64,000 nucleotides of DNA. It comes from JBIYSM02 sp044759095. GTDB taxonomy: Bacteria > Bacillota > Bacilli > Brevibacillales > Brevibacillaceae. The notes under the pieces are model-generated. The model worked only from the letters and a program-made list of their open reading frames with translations. It was not told where the DNA came from and ran no database searches. Made by a program: the position numbers and the translations under genes. This document shows positions 53,592-63,254 of this stretch, in pieces. Each line of letters opens with the position of its first letter. The stretch's first letter is position 1. Where the stretch lies: positions 1 to 64,000 of the forward strand of contig NZ_JBIYSM020000016.1 of the NCBI RefSeq assembly GCF_044759095.2, read 5' to 3'.

Positions 53592-54338
53592 TTAATATTC
53601 CGCTGTGATGATTGGTGTGCCTACGGTGATCCACGTTCCATCAGATTGGGTGTCTCGGTGTGTTGCCACCTGTAGATTCATCTTTTGATCGTTTAACGCG
53701 ATGAACGGTTCCCACGCACGGGTATAGCCTGAAATACTGACAACCGACTCATCCTGCAAACGCTCTAGTTCCTTTGCCTGAAGGGCTCGAAATATCGACA
53801 AAATCTTACCCTCCTGTTGATCAACACTCATCTTATCACTGTACATTCCACGAATACAAGTGCTAAATTGCGGAATCAAACCAGCTTGTTTCAGGGCTGC
53901 TGCAGCGGTACTCTGTATCTTTTCAATATATGGTAGTGTAGTAGTACTTCCTTTCATTTGAAATACAAGATATGCCTGGTAACCACCCTTTTTGGGCAAT
54001 CCTGTAACCTGAAAAAGAAGTCGAATATCGTCGTAATTCGACACAATTCGATATACATATCGATCATCTTTCTTCGTAATGACAGCGTGTGCAGCAGGTG
54101 TGTTAAGTCTATTTGCCCATTGGTTCGCAAGTGAACCTAGTTCCTCAGGACTACTTGCTTGGCCAATCGATAAGCTGGTACGCACCTCAACTTCTAAACC
54201 TTTTGCTCCGGAGTCTTCCATTACCTCTAACAGATTTGCCGCAGCCGGCTGCAGCTGACGAGCCTGCGCCGGCAGTAACAGAGCCAGGCAGCCTATCGCC
54301 ATCAACACGAGTGTCACCCATCCATACGCTTTCCTCAC
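53592..54338 (-). CDS. ywmB: YwmB family protein
   Basis: A 248-residue secreted or membrane-anchored protein (N-terminal helix WVTLVLMAIGCLALLLPAQA) starting with GTG 54338 after GGGAGAGGG. The body matches the YwmB/DUF1779 family, sometimes called TATA-box-binding-like because of its fold (NLLEVMEDSGAKGLEVEVR, YQAYLVFQMKGS). In Bacillus ywmB is also next to murAA and spoIID, so the position supports the call. Function unknown. Confidence 0.85.
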   Translation of the reverse strand: MRKAYGWVTLVLMAIGCLALLLPAQARQLQPAAANLLEVMEDSGAKGLEVEVRTSLSIGQASSPEELGSLANQWANRLNTPAAHAVITKKDDRYVYRIVSNYDDIRLLFQVTGLPKKGGYQAYLVFQMKGSTTTLPYIEKIQSTAAAALKQAGLIPQFSTCIRGMYSDKMSVDQQEGKILSIFRALQAKELERLQDESVVSISGYTRAWEPFIALNDQKMNLQVATHRDTQSDGTWITVGTPIITAEY

Positions 54339-54502
54339 TCGTACCCTCTCCCTTGTCGTTCACGGGGCCCCCAAAAAAGTAATCGGAATAAGCTTCGGAG
54401 CTTTCCTTCACTTTTTGGGGTATCTACGCGCACTCTCTTTGTACTTCTTAGTTTGCACGTAAAATTGGGGGGATATACCAGTTCCAACTACCCAGATTTC
54501 AT

Positions 54503-54727
54503 TTAAAACAGGTCTTTGAGCATCAGCGACCACCCGAGATATTCCATAAAAAATCGGGCCACCCCGTAACCGATGAAGATGGACAGAAGAATCTGCAGCA
54601 GCTTCGCCTGCGCACTGTCCGGCTTTTTTACGAACAGGTCAAAGCGAAACGCCTGCAGGGCCCACCAGCTTACTCCGATAAAAACCACTGACAGGACAAT
54701 GTTTAGGACAGCGGATATTTCCATCAT
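54503..54727 (-). CDS. ywzB: DUF1146 family small membrane protein
   Basis: A 74-residue protein from ATG 54727 (GGAGGGAG upstream; next codon also ATG). Two membrane helices (VLNIVLSVVFIGVSWWALQAF and LLQILLSIFIGYGVARFFMEY) joined by a polar loop FDLFVKKPDSAQAK, and a LGWSLMLKDLF tail, match B. subtilis YwzB. It lies between nuoN and ywmB as a separate transcript behind the nuo terminator. Confidence 0.85.
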   Translation of the reverse strand: MMEISAVLNIVLSVVFIGVSWWALQAFRFDLFVKKPDSAQAKLLQILLSIFIGYGVARFFMEYLGWSLMLKDLF

Positions 54728-54762
54728 GGTTTCAACTCCCTCCGTTCTTACCATAATAGCAG

Positions 54763-54799
54763 AAAAGGGGGCGGCCTTTAACAAGCCGTCCCCTTTTTT
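54763..54799 (-). terminator. Terminator of the nuo operon
   Basis: AAAAGGGG-CGGC and GCCG-CCCCTTTT (54763-54797) pair with a mismatch; on the minus strand CCCCCTTTTC follows. The plus strand also has a T-run. Confidence 0.75.
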
Positions 54800-54822
54800 C
54801 GTTGTTCCTTCTCTTCCAACAA

Positions 54823-56352
54823 TTACTGCTGCGGCGGTTGAAGCAGGTTGCCGAAGTCAAACGCCGGGTTGAAGTAGGTATGGATATAATCGGTTACGGT
54901 GCCCGGAATGACCCCGAATACCACCGTCGCTGCTGCCAACAGCAGAACGAGAGCGCCGATCCCTTTTGGCAGGGCAAGAGGCGCTTCGGTCGTCCCCGGG
55001 CGCAGATACATCTGACGGATGATTCCGAAATAGTAGTAGTAAGACACTACACTGGTCGCGATCATGATGGCGGAAAGCCAGTACTGCGCGTGAGCCAGTG
55101 CGCTCATAAACAGATAAAACTTCCCGAAGAAGCCCGCGGTTACCGGAATCCCCGCCAGCGAGAGCAGGAAAATGCTCATCGCAACGGCCATCATCGGCGA
55201 GCGGTGATAGAGTCCGGCAAACGCCTTCAGCTCTTCCGTCTGCTGGTCGCGCGTCACGATCATGATCACGGCAAATGCCCCGAAGCTGACCAGGAGATAC
55301 GCAAACAGGAAGAAGATGACCTGTTCAAAAAACAGCGTCGTCATCGATACAAACGGGACCAGCAGGTACCCGGCCTGGGCGATTCCGGAGTAGGCCATCA
55401 TCCGTTTTACATTCGTCTGACGCAGCGCCATGGTGTTGCCGATAATCATGGATGCAGCGGCAATCAGCGAGAGGTACCAGCCGGCATCATCGAAGAAGAA
55501 GCTGCCGCCCGCTTGATTTGGCACGTTTTGGAAGGCCAGAAATACCAGACGGAAAATCAGCGCAAACCCGGCTGTTTTGGAGACGACGGCCAGGAACGCT
55601 GTCACCGGAGTCGGAGCTCCCTGATACACATCCGGTGCCCACATGTGGTTGGGGACAGCCGATATTTTAAAGGCTAATCCCGCTGCCAGGAAGGCAAACG
55701 CCATGTAGATCAAAAAGCTGTAGCCGGCCATGGCCGCCTCGGCCAGACGACCGGAGATTTCGTACAGATTGGTGGTACCGGTCAAGCCGTACAGGTACGA
55801 CATCCCGAACAGCGTCACCGCCGTCGCGATCCCGCCGGACACAACGTACTTAAATGCTGATTCATTGCTGTCCCTGAATTTTTTACGCAGGCCTACCAGC
55901 ACATAGGAAGACAGCGAGAGCAGCTCCAGTCCGACGAACAGCGTAATCAGATCGGCGGAAGACGCCATCACCATCGCCCCCAGCAAACCTGTGAGCAGCA
56001 AGTAATAATACTCACCCTGGTGCGTCACCTCTCCCTGCTTGAGGTACGCTAGTGAAATCAGCAGGGCAAAGGCGACGCCGGCGAGGAACAGCAGCTTGAA
56101 CGCATTGCCGAAATCGTCGACGCGAAGCATGTCTGCCATATAGGAAAAGGGCTGATCCAACGTGTTCATGTTGATGACAACAAACACGCCGGCCAACACC
56201 ACCCCAACGAGCGCCAGCCAGCCGAGGACGGCTCTGCCGGCTCGCTTTCCAAGCACCAAATCAATCAGGGAAAGGGCGGTAGAAAATGCGAGAATGATAA
56301 ATTCGGGCAGAAGGTAGCTCCAGTCATACGAGAAGATATTGTTTGCGTCCAT
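54823..56352 (-). CDS. nuoN: NADH-quinone oxidoreductase subunit N
   Basis: A 509-residue antiporter-like membrane subunit of complex I with about fourteen helices. It carries FVGLELLSLSSYVLVGLRKK, the helix-7/8 KISAVPNHMWAPDVYQGAPTPVTAFLA region (key Lys and His) and MMAYSGIAQAGYLLVPF. It pumps protons as part of the membrane arm. GGAGGG precedes ATG 56352. Last gene of the operon. Confidence 0.95.
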   Translation of the reverse strand: MDANNIFSYDWSYLLPEFIILAFSTALSLIDLVLGKRAGRAVLGWLALVGVVLAGVFVVINMNTLDQPFSYMADMLRVDDFGNAFKLLFLAGVAFALLISLAYLKQGEVTHQGEYYYLLLTGLLGAMVMASSADLITLFVGLELLSLSSYVLVGLRKKFRDSNESAFKYVVSGGIATAVTLFGMSYLYGLTGTTNLYEISGRLAEAAMAGYSFLIYMAFAFLAAGLAFKISAVPNHMWAPDVYQGAPTPVTAFLAVVSKTAGFALIFRLVFLAFQNVPNQAGGSFFFDDAGWYLSLIAAASMIIGNTMALRQTNVKRMMAYSGIAQAGYLLVPFVSMTTLFFEQVIFFLFAYLLVSFGAFAVIMIVTRDQQTEELKAFAGLYHRSPMMAVAMSIFLLSLAGIPVTAGFFGKFYLFMSALAHAQYWLSAIMIATSVVSYYYYFGIIRQMYLRPGTTEAPLALPKGIGALVLLLAAATVVFGVIPGTVTDYIHTYFNPAFDFGNLLQPPQQ

Positions 56353-56355
56353 GGA

Positions 56356-57897
56356 TTACCCTCCTATTCCCGTAACGATGGGTACAATCGTTTTGAGCGT
56401 ATTTTGCAGCGGATCGCTGAGAACGGCCGGATAGATCCCGATCAGGATGATAAAACCGAGCAGAACCACCATCGGAATCACTTCCATCGGCTGGGCGTCG
56501 GCAATCCGGACGAAGCGCTCGGGAGTCGGGCCGAATGTGGTGCGAAGGATCGCGCGCAGCAGGTAAGCAGCGGTCAGTACGATGCCCAGCGTACCGATTG
56601 CTGCCAGAACCGGCATGTGCCCGAACAGGCCCAGGAACGCCAGAAACTCGCTGATAAAGCCGGACATGCCCGGCAAGCCAAGCGAGGCCATGGCCGCTGC
56701 AAGCAGGATCCCGCTGACAAACGGCATGGACTTGGCCAACCCGCCCAACTCCTCCATCATGGAGGTTTGCGTGCGCTCCCAGATCACGCCGATCAGGAAG
56801 AACATCAGCGCGGAGATGAAGCCGTGGGAGACTACCTGGAACATCGCTCCCTGGAAGCCGATCGTGTTCATCGCGGCAAACCCGAGAAGGACAATCCCCA
56901 TGTGGCTGATACTGGAGTACGCCAGCACCATCTTCAGATCCTTTTGAACGAAGGCGAGAACCGCTCCGTACAGGATATTCAGCACTCCCAGGCCGGCCAT
57001 CCAGGTTGCGAACTGGTAGGATTGTTCAGGGAAAAACCCGATGCCCATACGCAAGAGACCGTACGCGCCCATCTTCAGCAGAATCCCGGAGTGTATCATG
57101 ACGATGGCAGGCGGCGCCTGCACGTGCACTTTCAGCATCCAGGTATGGAACGGGAAGATTGGCAGCTTGATGCCGAATGCAATAAACAGCGCCAGGAAGA
57201 GTCCAAAGCGGAAATTCTCGCCAAGCCCAGCCAACGCCGGGTGATCCGGTGACGCGAAGGCTGCTGTAATTTCTGCCATATTCATTGTCCGCAGGGTTAC
57301 GTACATGACAATGAAGGCGATCAGCATCACGGCCGATCCGATCCCGTTGTACAACAGAAACTTGTTGGCCGCCCGCTCCCGGTCGGAATATCCCCAAATC
57401 CCGATCAGGAAGTACATCGGCACAAGCGTAAGCTCAAAGAAGATGAAGAACAGGAACAGGTTTTGGGAGGCAAACACCCCGAACATGCCGATCAACAGCA
57501 GGTGGAACAGGATGAAGTACTCCTTCAGCCGCTTTTTGATATTCCAGGAAGCGACGGCGGCCAACGTGCCGATAATCGCGGTTAATACGATCAGCGGCAT
57601 GGAGACGCCGTCCACCCCCATCTCATAATCGATCGGGAACGAGAATACTTCCCCGGTCTGCTGCGTTCCCACAGGGATCGCAATCCATTCGACTTTCTCC
57701 ACAAATTGCAGTTCTGCCTTGTCATAGTTGAAGTTGGCAAAGAGCATCAGGGACAGGAGCAGCGGAAGAAGAGTTCCCAGTACCCCGATCTGCTTGATCG
57801 TCCCGCCCTGGTGTTTCGGAATGAACGCCAGGATCAGGATGGCAAGCAGCGGCGAAAGCGTCAGGAGTGTTAACAGGATGCTATTGACCATGACCAA
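56356..57897 (-). CDS. nuoM: NADH-quinone oxidoreductase subunit M
   Basis: A 513-residue antiporter-like subunit. The start is most likely TTG 57897, six to seven bases after AAGGAGGTG; ATG 57891 and GTG 57906 are alternatives. It shows FFELTLVPMYFLIGIWG (conserved Glu), IKLPIFPFHTWMLKVHVQAP and LAYSSISHMGIVLLG. The start overlaps nuoL. Confidence 0.95.
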   Translation of the reverse strand: MVMVNSILLTLLTLSPLLAILILAFIPKHQGGTIKQIGVLGTLLPLLLSLMLFANFNYDKAELQFVEKVEWIAIPVGTQQTGEVFSFPIDYEMGVDGVSMPLIVLTAIIGTLAAVASWNIKKRLKEYFILFHLLLIGMFGVFASQNLFLFFIFFELTLVPMYFLIGIWGYSDRERAANKFLLYNGIGSAVMLIAFIVMYVTLRTMNMAEITAAFASPDHPALAGLGENFRFGLFLALFIAFGIKLPIFPFHTWMLKVHVQAPPAIVMIHSGILLKMGAYGLLRMGIGFFPEQSYQFATWMAGLGVLNILYGAVLAFVQKDLKMVLAYSSISHMGIVLLGFAAMNTIGFQGAMFQVVSHGFISALMFFLIGVIWERTQTSMMEELGGLAKSMPFVSGILLAAAMASLGLPGMSGFISEFLAFLGLFGHMPVLAAIGTLGIVLTAAYLLRAILRTTFGPTPERFVRIADAQPMEVIPMVVLLGFIILIGIYPAVLSDPLQNTLKTIVPIVTGIGG

Positions 57898-59803
57898 ACA
57901 GTCCACCTCCTTGCGCCGACAGGCCTAACGCGATAACCAACAGCAGTAATCCCAACAGCACAACCGCTCCGTACGACTGAATCTGACCGTTTTGCAGGCG
58001 AGCGTGCAGGGCTCCGATCCAGTTGGTCAGCTTCGCCGTCAGCGACACCAACCCGTCCACCACATAGCGATCGAACCAATTCAGCGCATACCCAAGCCAA
58101 CGGAGCGGCTTCACGAATACATGGTGGTACACTTCATCCACGTAATATTTGCGGTACGAGAGCTGATACAGCCAAGGCAGCGGCCGGGAAATCGCGTCCG
58201 GAGACACGGATTTTTTTGCATACATCAGATAGGCGAGCAGAATGCCCAGCAAGGAAACGAGAATCGCGACCGCTTGAAGCCAGGCGGCAGCATGGCCCTC
58301 CTCTGATCCGAACACCATTCCGATGGCTTCTCCCGTACTGCCGTTCAGCAGCCACTCGTGCAAAACCGGCGCAAACGGCGTGTTCACAAATCCGGCTACA
58401 ACCGCCAGAAAAGCCAGAATGACCAACGGAGTCGTCATAACGGCGGGTGATTCGTGCCCCTCATGCTCCCCTCTGAACGTGCCGACAAAGGTCAGGAAGA
58501 ACAGGCGGAACATGTAAAAGGCGGTAAAGAAGGCCGCAATGATCGCAATCCAGAGCAAGTCAAAGCGATGAGCGGAATAGACCGCGCCGAGGATCGCCTC
58601 TTTCGACCAGAACCCGGCAAACGGCGGAACACCGGCAATTGCCAGACAGCCAATCAGGAACGTCACGGCTGTAATCGGCATCTTTTTCCACAGGCCGCCC
58701 ATCTCAAACACATCTTGCGTATGTACGGCGTGAATGACACTGCCGGCGGCAAGGAACAGCAGCGCCTTAAAGAAGGCATGCGTCATCAAGTGGAACGAAC
58801 CCGCCACGTATCCGGCTGCTCCGGCAGCGCCAAGCGCCAGCATCATATAACCCAACTGACTGACTGTCGAATACGCAAGTACCCGCTTGATGTCCCGCTG
58901 CGTCAACCCGATGGAGGCGGCAAAAATGGCGGTGAATCCGCCTACGTACGCCACGACGTTCAATGCCGTTTCCGAAGCGATAAACAGCGGATAGGTTGCG
59001 GCCACGAGATATACCCCGGCGGCCACCATCGTCGCCGCGTGAATCAAAGCGGAAACCGGTGTCGGACCTTCCATCGCGTCAGGCAGCCAGGTATGGAGCG
59101 GGAACTGACCGGATTTGCCGACAGCGCCGATAAAGATCAGTACGGCAGCCAGCGTGATCATCCACGGCTCCAGCTTTCCGAGCGAAATGGTAGTGAAAAT
59201 CTCAGAGTATTCAAAGCTACCTGTCCACCAGAACAGCAGGCAGATCCCGATAAACAGACCGAGATCCCCGACGCGGGTGACCATGAATGCCTTTTTGGCG
59301 GCCGCTTTTGCTTCCGGTTTGTAGAAGTAGTAGCCCACCAACAGGAACGAACACACCCCAACCAGCTCCCAGAAGATGTACACCTGCAGCAGGTTCGGGG
59401 AAATCACCAGCCCCAGCATGGAGAAGGTAAACAGCGCCAGATATTGATAAAACACCGGGAAGCGCTCATCCCCGTGCATATAGCCTTTGGAATAGATCTG
59501 CACCAGCAGGCTGACAAATGTCACAATCACGAGCATCATCGCATTGAGCTGATTTACCTCATAGCCCATGCGGATGACGGTATCGCCGACGTGCAGCCAT
59601 TCCATCGGCACTTTCAGGTCTTGGGCCCCCTCCTGGAATCTCGCCCAGAACGTGGCGGCAGCCATGACAAATGCAGCGGCTGTAAAGAAGATTCCCACCC
59701 AGGCCGCTCCCTCTTTCAACTGACGACCGAACGAGACGATCACGATGAAAGCAAAGAGCGGAAAAAGAGGGATGAGCCAGGCGTATTGCATAATGGTATC
59801 CAT
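57881..59803 (-). CDS. nuoL: NADH-quinone oxidoreductase subunit L
   Basis: A 640-residue subunit, the distal proton channel of complex I. WELVGVCSFLLVGYYFYKPEA, KSGQFPLHTWLPDAMEGPTP, ALIHAATMVAAGVYL and RDIKRVLAYSTVSQLGYMM (in part) are diagnostic. The C-terminal half carries the long lateral helix region and a final membrane segment. GGAGGAG precedes ATG 59803. Confidence 0.95.
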   Translation of the reverse strand: MDTIMQYAWLIPLFPLFAFIVIVSFGRQLKEGAAWVGIFFTAAAFVMAAATFWARFQEGAQDLKVPMEWLHVGDTVIRMGYEVNQLNAMMLVIVTFVSLLVQIYSKGYMHGDERFPVFYQYLALFTFSMLGLVISPNLLQVYIFWELVGVCSFLLVGYYFYKPEAKAAAKKAFMVTRVGDLGLFIGICLLFWWTGSFEYSEIFTTISLGKLEPWMITLAAVLIFIGAVGKSGQFPLHTWLPDAMEGPTPVSALIHAATMVAAGVYLVAATYPLFIASETALNVVAYVGGFTAIFAASIGLTQRDIKRVLAYSTVSQLGYMMLALGAAGAAGYVAGSFHLMTHAFFKALLFLAAGSVIHAVHTQDVFEMGGLWKKMPITAVTFLIGCLAIAGVPPFAGFWSKEAILGAVYSAHRFDLLWIAIIAAFFTAFYMFRLFFLTFVGTFRGEHEGHESPAVMTTPLVILAFLAVVAGFVNTPFAPVLHEWLLNGSTGEAIGMVFGSEEGHAAAWLQAVAILVSLLGILLAYLMYAKKSVSPDAISRPLPWLYQLSYRKYYVDEVYHHVFVKPLRWLGYALNWFDRYVVDGLVSLTAKLTNWIGALHARLQNGQIQSYGAVVLLGLLLLVIALGLSAQGGGLFGHGQ

Positions 59804-59817
59804 TTTTCTCCTCCTCG

Positions 59818-60129
59818 TTACCGTTTCATCGAATCGATCTCGTCGACGTTGACGGTCTCACGGTTGCGGTACAGCGCGATCAGAATCGCCAGACCTACCG
59901 CTACCTCTGCCGCAGCGACGGTCATAGTAAACAACGTAAAGATTTGTCCCGTGATGGCCGGGTGCAATCCGTATTTGGAAAACGCAACGAGATTGATGTT
60001 GACAGCGTTCAGCATCAGCTCAATGGACAACAGCACGACCACCGCGTTTCGCTTGGTCAGGGCGCCGTACAAGCCTACACAAAAAAGAATGAGGGCTACC
60101 AGCAGGTACGATGAAATGCTGACGATCAT
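59818..60129 (-). CDS. nuoK: NADH-quinone oxidoreductase subunit K
   Basis: A 103-residue, three-helix subunit with the conserved membrane glutamates in LLSIELMLNAVNINLVAF and AAEVAVGLAILIALYRNR. Its ATG overlaps the nuoJ stop (ATGA), so the two are translationally coupled. Confidence 0.95.
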   Translation of the reverse strand: MIVSISSYLLVALILFCVGLYGALTKRNAVVVLLSIELMLNAVNINLVAFSKYGLHPAITGQIFTLFTMTVAAAEVAVGLAILIALYRNRETVNVDEIDSMKR

Positions 60130-60635
60130 TCGTTGTCCCCCTCCTTTTTGGCCATGATGATGGCGCCTACCAGGGCTACCAGCAGCAGTACGGATACCAG
60201 CTCAAACGGAATCACAAAGTGGGTAAACACTTCCAAGCCGATCTGCTTTACATTGCTTACACCGGCTTCTGCGGACTCCGTTACGCCCGGCCACGCCGTG
60301 TTTTGAATTCCCCAAAAGATAACGAGGAACAAGGCCGCAACAAATATCAGACTAAAAGTGTTCTTCCAGGAGCGTCCCGTCCCTTCGTCGGAAGCATCGT
60401 GCTTGGTCAGCATGATCCCGAACAGCATCAGAATCGAGATGGCGCCGGAATAGACCAGCACTTGCGAAACAGCGACAAATTCGGCTTCAAGCAGCACGAA
60501 CAGGCCTGCAATGCTGAGGAAGGTGATCCCCAACGATATCACCATGTGAACGACGCGGGTAAAGCTGATCATGAACACCGCGCCCCCGATGGTCAGAAGA
60601 GAAAGAATAAAGAAGGCTACAAATGAGCCGCTCAT
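60126..60635 (-). CDS. nuoJ: NADH-quinone oxidoreductase subunit J
   Basis: A 169-residue five-helix subunit. ATG 60635 follows GGGAGGAG by eight bases; the frame is open upstream, inside nuoI, but that part is a shadow. HMVISLGITFLSIAGLFVLLEAEF and SQVLVYSGAISILMLFGIML are the conserved helices, including the pi-bulge helix. Confidence 0.94.
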   Translation of the reverse strand: MSGSFVAFFILSLLTIGGAVFMISFTRVVHMVISLGITFLSIAGLFVLLEAEFVAVSQVLVYSGAISILMLFGIMLTKHDASDEGTGRSWKNTFSLIFVAALFLVIFWGIQNTAWPGVTESAEAGVSNVKQIGLEVFTHFVIPFELVSVLLLVALVGAIIMAKKEGDNE

Positions 60636-60637
60636 CG

Positions 60638-61051
60638 TTAATTCTCCTCCCTGACGTTGGTGTTGTTGTCGTCGAGCCACTTGAGATCTTTGTACAATTC
60701 GTCGCGGCTGTAGGTAGCCAGTTCGAAGTTGTTGGTCATCACGATCGCTTCCGTCGGACAAACCTCCGTACAGAGATCGCACAGGATGCAAATCTCGAAG
60801 TTGATATCGTAGGTGTCAATGATTTTTCCTTTTTTCTCCGGATCGGGATGCGGTTTTCCCGTCAGTTGAATGCACTCAGTAGGACATACCCGCGCGCACT
60901 GGTTGCAGACGATGCATTTCTCCGGAGAGAAGTGCTGAATTCCGCGAAAGCGCGGCGGCATGGGAAACGGTACGTCGGGATAGAAATGGGTTACTTTCTT
61001 CTCGGAAAGTTGCTTGAACGTATACCCAAGGCCTTTCGCCAGTCCTAGCAT
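60638..61051 (-). CDS. nuoI: NADH-quinone oxidoreductase subunit I
   Basis: A 137-residue ferredoxin-like subunit carrying two 4Fe-4S clusters: CIVCNQCARVCPTECI and CILCDLCTEVCPTEAI. It passes electrons to NuoB at the quinone site. It is followed two bases later by nuoJ. Confidence 0.95.
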   Translation of the reverse strand: MLGLAKGLGYTFKQLSEKKVTHFYPDVPFPMPPRFRGIQHFSPEKCIVCNQCARVCPTECIQLTGKPHPDPEKKGKIIDTYDINFEICILCDLCTEVCPTEAIVMTNNFELATYSRDELYKDLKWLDDNNTNVREEN

Positions 61052-61095
61052 GTTGTTTCACCCCTTTTGAAAAAATTGCGTTAGTGGCTTTCGGA

Positions 61096-62109
61096 CTAGA
61101 ATGAGCCGTTCTGCCAGGATATCACTACTGCCGTCAGCAGGATGTTGAGCAGCGCCAAAGGCAGTAGGCCTTTCCACGCAAAGGACATCAGCTGGTCGAC
61201 ACGCAGACGCGGCATCGTAGCCCGGAGCCAGAACTGGAAGAAGACGTAGAGAGAAAACTTCAGGATAAACCAGACGATGCCCGGGATAAAGCCGAGAGCC
61301 GGGTGAATCGGCAGCCATCCGCCCAGGAACAGAATGGTGACGAGTGCGCCCATTCCAAACATGTACACGTATTCCGCCAGCATGAACATGGCAAAACGGA
61401 ATCCGGAGTATTCCACGTGGTAACCTGCGACGAGCTCCGATTCCGCTTCAGGAAGGTCGAACGGCGTACGGTTCAGTTCTGCCTGCGCCGCAATGATAAA
61501 GACGACAAAAGCCAAAAACTGCGGCACGATGTTCCATACGTCCCGCTGCGCCTCGACGATCTCCCGCAGGTTCATGCTGCCTGTCATCAGAACGATCCCG
61601 ACCACGGACATGACCAGCGGAACCTCGTAGCTGATCATCTGCGCTGCCGACCGCAGCCCGCCGATCAGCGAGTACTTGTTGTTCGACGCCCATCCTGCTG
61701 TGATGACCCCGAGGACGGTGATGCCGGAGAGGGCGATGTAATAAAGAACACCGATGCCCAAATCGGCAAATTGAATGCTCTCCGTAAACGGCATGACAGC
61801 CAATACCGCAAATGCCGGAGCGTACGCCAAAACAGGGGCCAGCGCGAACAGCGCCTTGTCCGCATTCTTCGGGCGGGTGTCTTCCTTCAGGAGCAGCTTG
61901 GCTACGTCCGCCACCGTTTGCAAAAGACCCAACGGACCTACCCGGTTCGGACCGATGCGAAGCTGCATCCAACCGATTACTTTGCGTTCAAAGTAAATGG
62001 CATACGTGACGAATCCCAGAACGGCGAGAAGAAGGGCAACAGCCGCCAGGGCAAACATGAGCACATTCCAAACAGAGGGAGCTTGCTGCAACAGATCGCT
62101 CATCAACAA
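61096..62109 (-). CDS. nuoH: NADH-quinone oxidoreductase subunit H
   Basis: A 337-residue subunit forming part of the quinone chamber. YFERKVIGWMQLRIGPNRVGP, LLKEDTRPKNADK, RTPFDLPEAESELVAGYHVE and FWLRATMPRLRVDQLM are the conserved quinone-site loops. It overlaps the nuoD stop by seven bases. Confidence 0.95.
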   Translation of the reverse strand: MLMSDLLQQAPSVWNVLMFALAAVALLLAVLGFVTYAIYFERKVIGWMQLRIGPNRVGPLGLLQTVADVAKLLLKEDTRPKNADKALFALAPVLAYAPAFAVLAVMPFTESIQFADLGIGVLYYIALSGITVLGVITAGWASNNKYSLIGGLRSAAQMISYEVPLVMSVVGIVLMTGSMNLREIVEAQRDVWNIVPQFLAFVVFIIAAQAELNRTPFDLPEAESELVAGYHVEYSGFRFAMFMLAEYVYMFGMGALVTILFLGGWLPIHPALGFIPGIVWFILKFSLYVFFQFWLRATMPRLRVDQLMSFAWKGLLPLALLNILLTAVVISWQNGSF

Positions 62110-63251
62110 TCCACCTCCCCGAGCACAATGTCGATGCTGCCGAGAATCGCCACCATGTTGGCGATATTGACGCCTTCCAACAGCTTTGGCAGAATTTGCA
62201 GGTTGTTAAACGAAGGACGGCGGAATTTCAGACGCCACGGCTTATCTTTTCCCTGGCTGGCAATGTAGCAGCCGATTTCACCGCGCGGCGACTCAATCCG
62301 CACAAACGCCTCTCCTGCCGGCGGTCGAATGACACGCGGCACCTTGCCTACGATTTCTCCGTCGCTCGGGAATTGGTCGAGTGCTTGCTCCAGAATGCGC
62401 AGGGATTGCTCAATCTCCGCCATTCTCAAATGATAGCGGGCCAGACAGTCGCCTTCTGTCGCTGTCGGCACGTCAAACTCGAAACGGTCGTAAATGCAGT
62501 AAGGCTCGTCTTTGCGCAGATCCCACTTTACCCCCGTGGAACGCAGCATGACGCCGGAGAGGGAATAGTCCAAAGCCGTCTTCGCATCAAATTGACCGAT
62601 CCCTTTGAGTCGGTTGATGAAAATCTCGTTGCCCGTCACCAGAGCATGATAGTTGTTCAGCTCTTTTTTCATGTACTGGACGAACTCTTTCGCCTTCTCG
62701 ATCCAGCCCGGAGGCGCATCCCACTTGACTCCGCCAATGCGCATGTAGTTGTAGGTCAAACGCGCCCCGCAAAGCTCGTTAAACAAATCAAGGATCGTTT
62801 CACGGTCGCGGAAGGCGTACAAAAACGGACTCATCGCCCCGATATCAAGCAAATAAGTCCCCCACCATACCATGTGACTGGCGATCCGGTTCAGCTCCAT
62901 TACAATCAATCGAAGGAATTCCGCCCGTTCCGGGATCTCAAGGCCCATCATCGTCTCAACGGCGTGACAGATTACATAGTTGTTCGTCATCGCCGAAAGA
63001 TAATCCATCCGGTCTGTATAGGGAATGATCTGAGTATACGTCAGGTTTTCCGCCAGCTTTTCCGTACCGCGATGGAGATAGCCCATCACCGGAATCGCTT
63101 CCTTGATGGTCTCTCCGTCGATTTTTACGACCAGGCGAAACACACCGTGGGTACTGGGGTGCTGCGGACCGACGTTCAGCAGCATTTCCTCGGTTCGAAT
63201 ACCTGTGTCAGGAGATGTTGCAGAATGGGTCGATATGATGTCCAGGCTCAT
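62103..63251 (-). CDS. nuoD: NADH-quinone oxidoreductase subunit D
   Basis: A 382-residue subunit of the quinone-reducing module. Visible are LLNVGPQHPSTHGVFRLVV, YLHRGTEKLAEN, QIIPYTDRMDYLSA, and the C-terminal SPRGEIGCYIASQGKDKPWR and PSFNNLQ. It is not fused to nuoC, which lies three bases upstream. A 15-20 residue N-terminal extension precedes the conserved part. Confidence 0.95.
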   Translation of the reverse strand: MSLDIISTHSATSPDTGIRTEEMLLNVGPQHPSTHGVFRLVVKIDGETIKEAIPVMGYLHRGTEKLAENLTYTQIIPYTDRMDYLSAMTNNYVICHAVETMMGLEIPERAEFLRLIVMELNRIASHMVWWGTYLLDIGAMSPFLYAFRDRETILDLFNELCGARLTYNYMRIGGVKWDAPPGWIEKAKEFVQYMKKELNNYHALVTGNEIFINRLKGIGQFDAKTALDYSLSGVMLRSTGVKWDLRKDEPYCIYDRFEFDVPTATEGDCLARYHLRMAEIEQSLRILEQALDQFPSDGEIVGKVPRVIRPPAGEAFVRIESPRGEIGCYIASQGKDKPWRLKFRRPSFNNLQILPKLLEGVNIANMVAILGSIDIVLGEVDC

Positions 63252-63254
63252 CTC

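Noticed and set aside
58454..60157. 567-codon plus-strand open frame
   Set aside because: It is antisense to nuoL/nuoK, and the product is rich in His, Gln and Arg with no recognisable domain.
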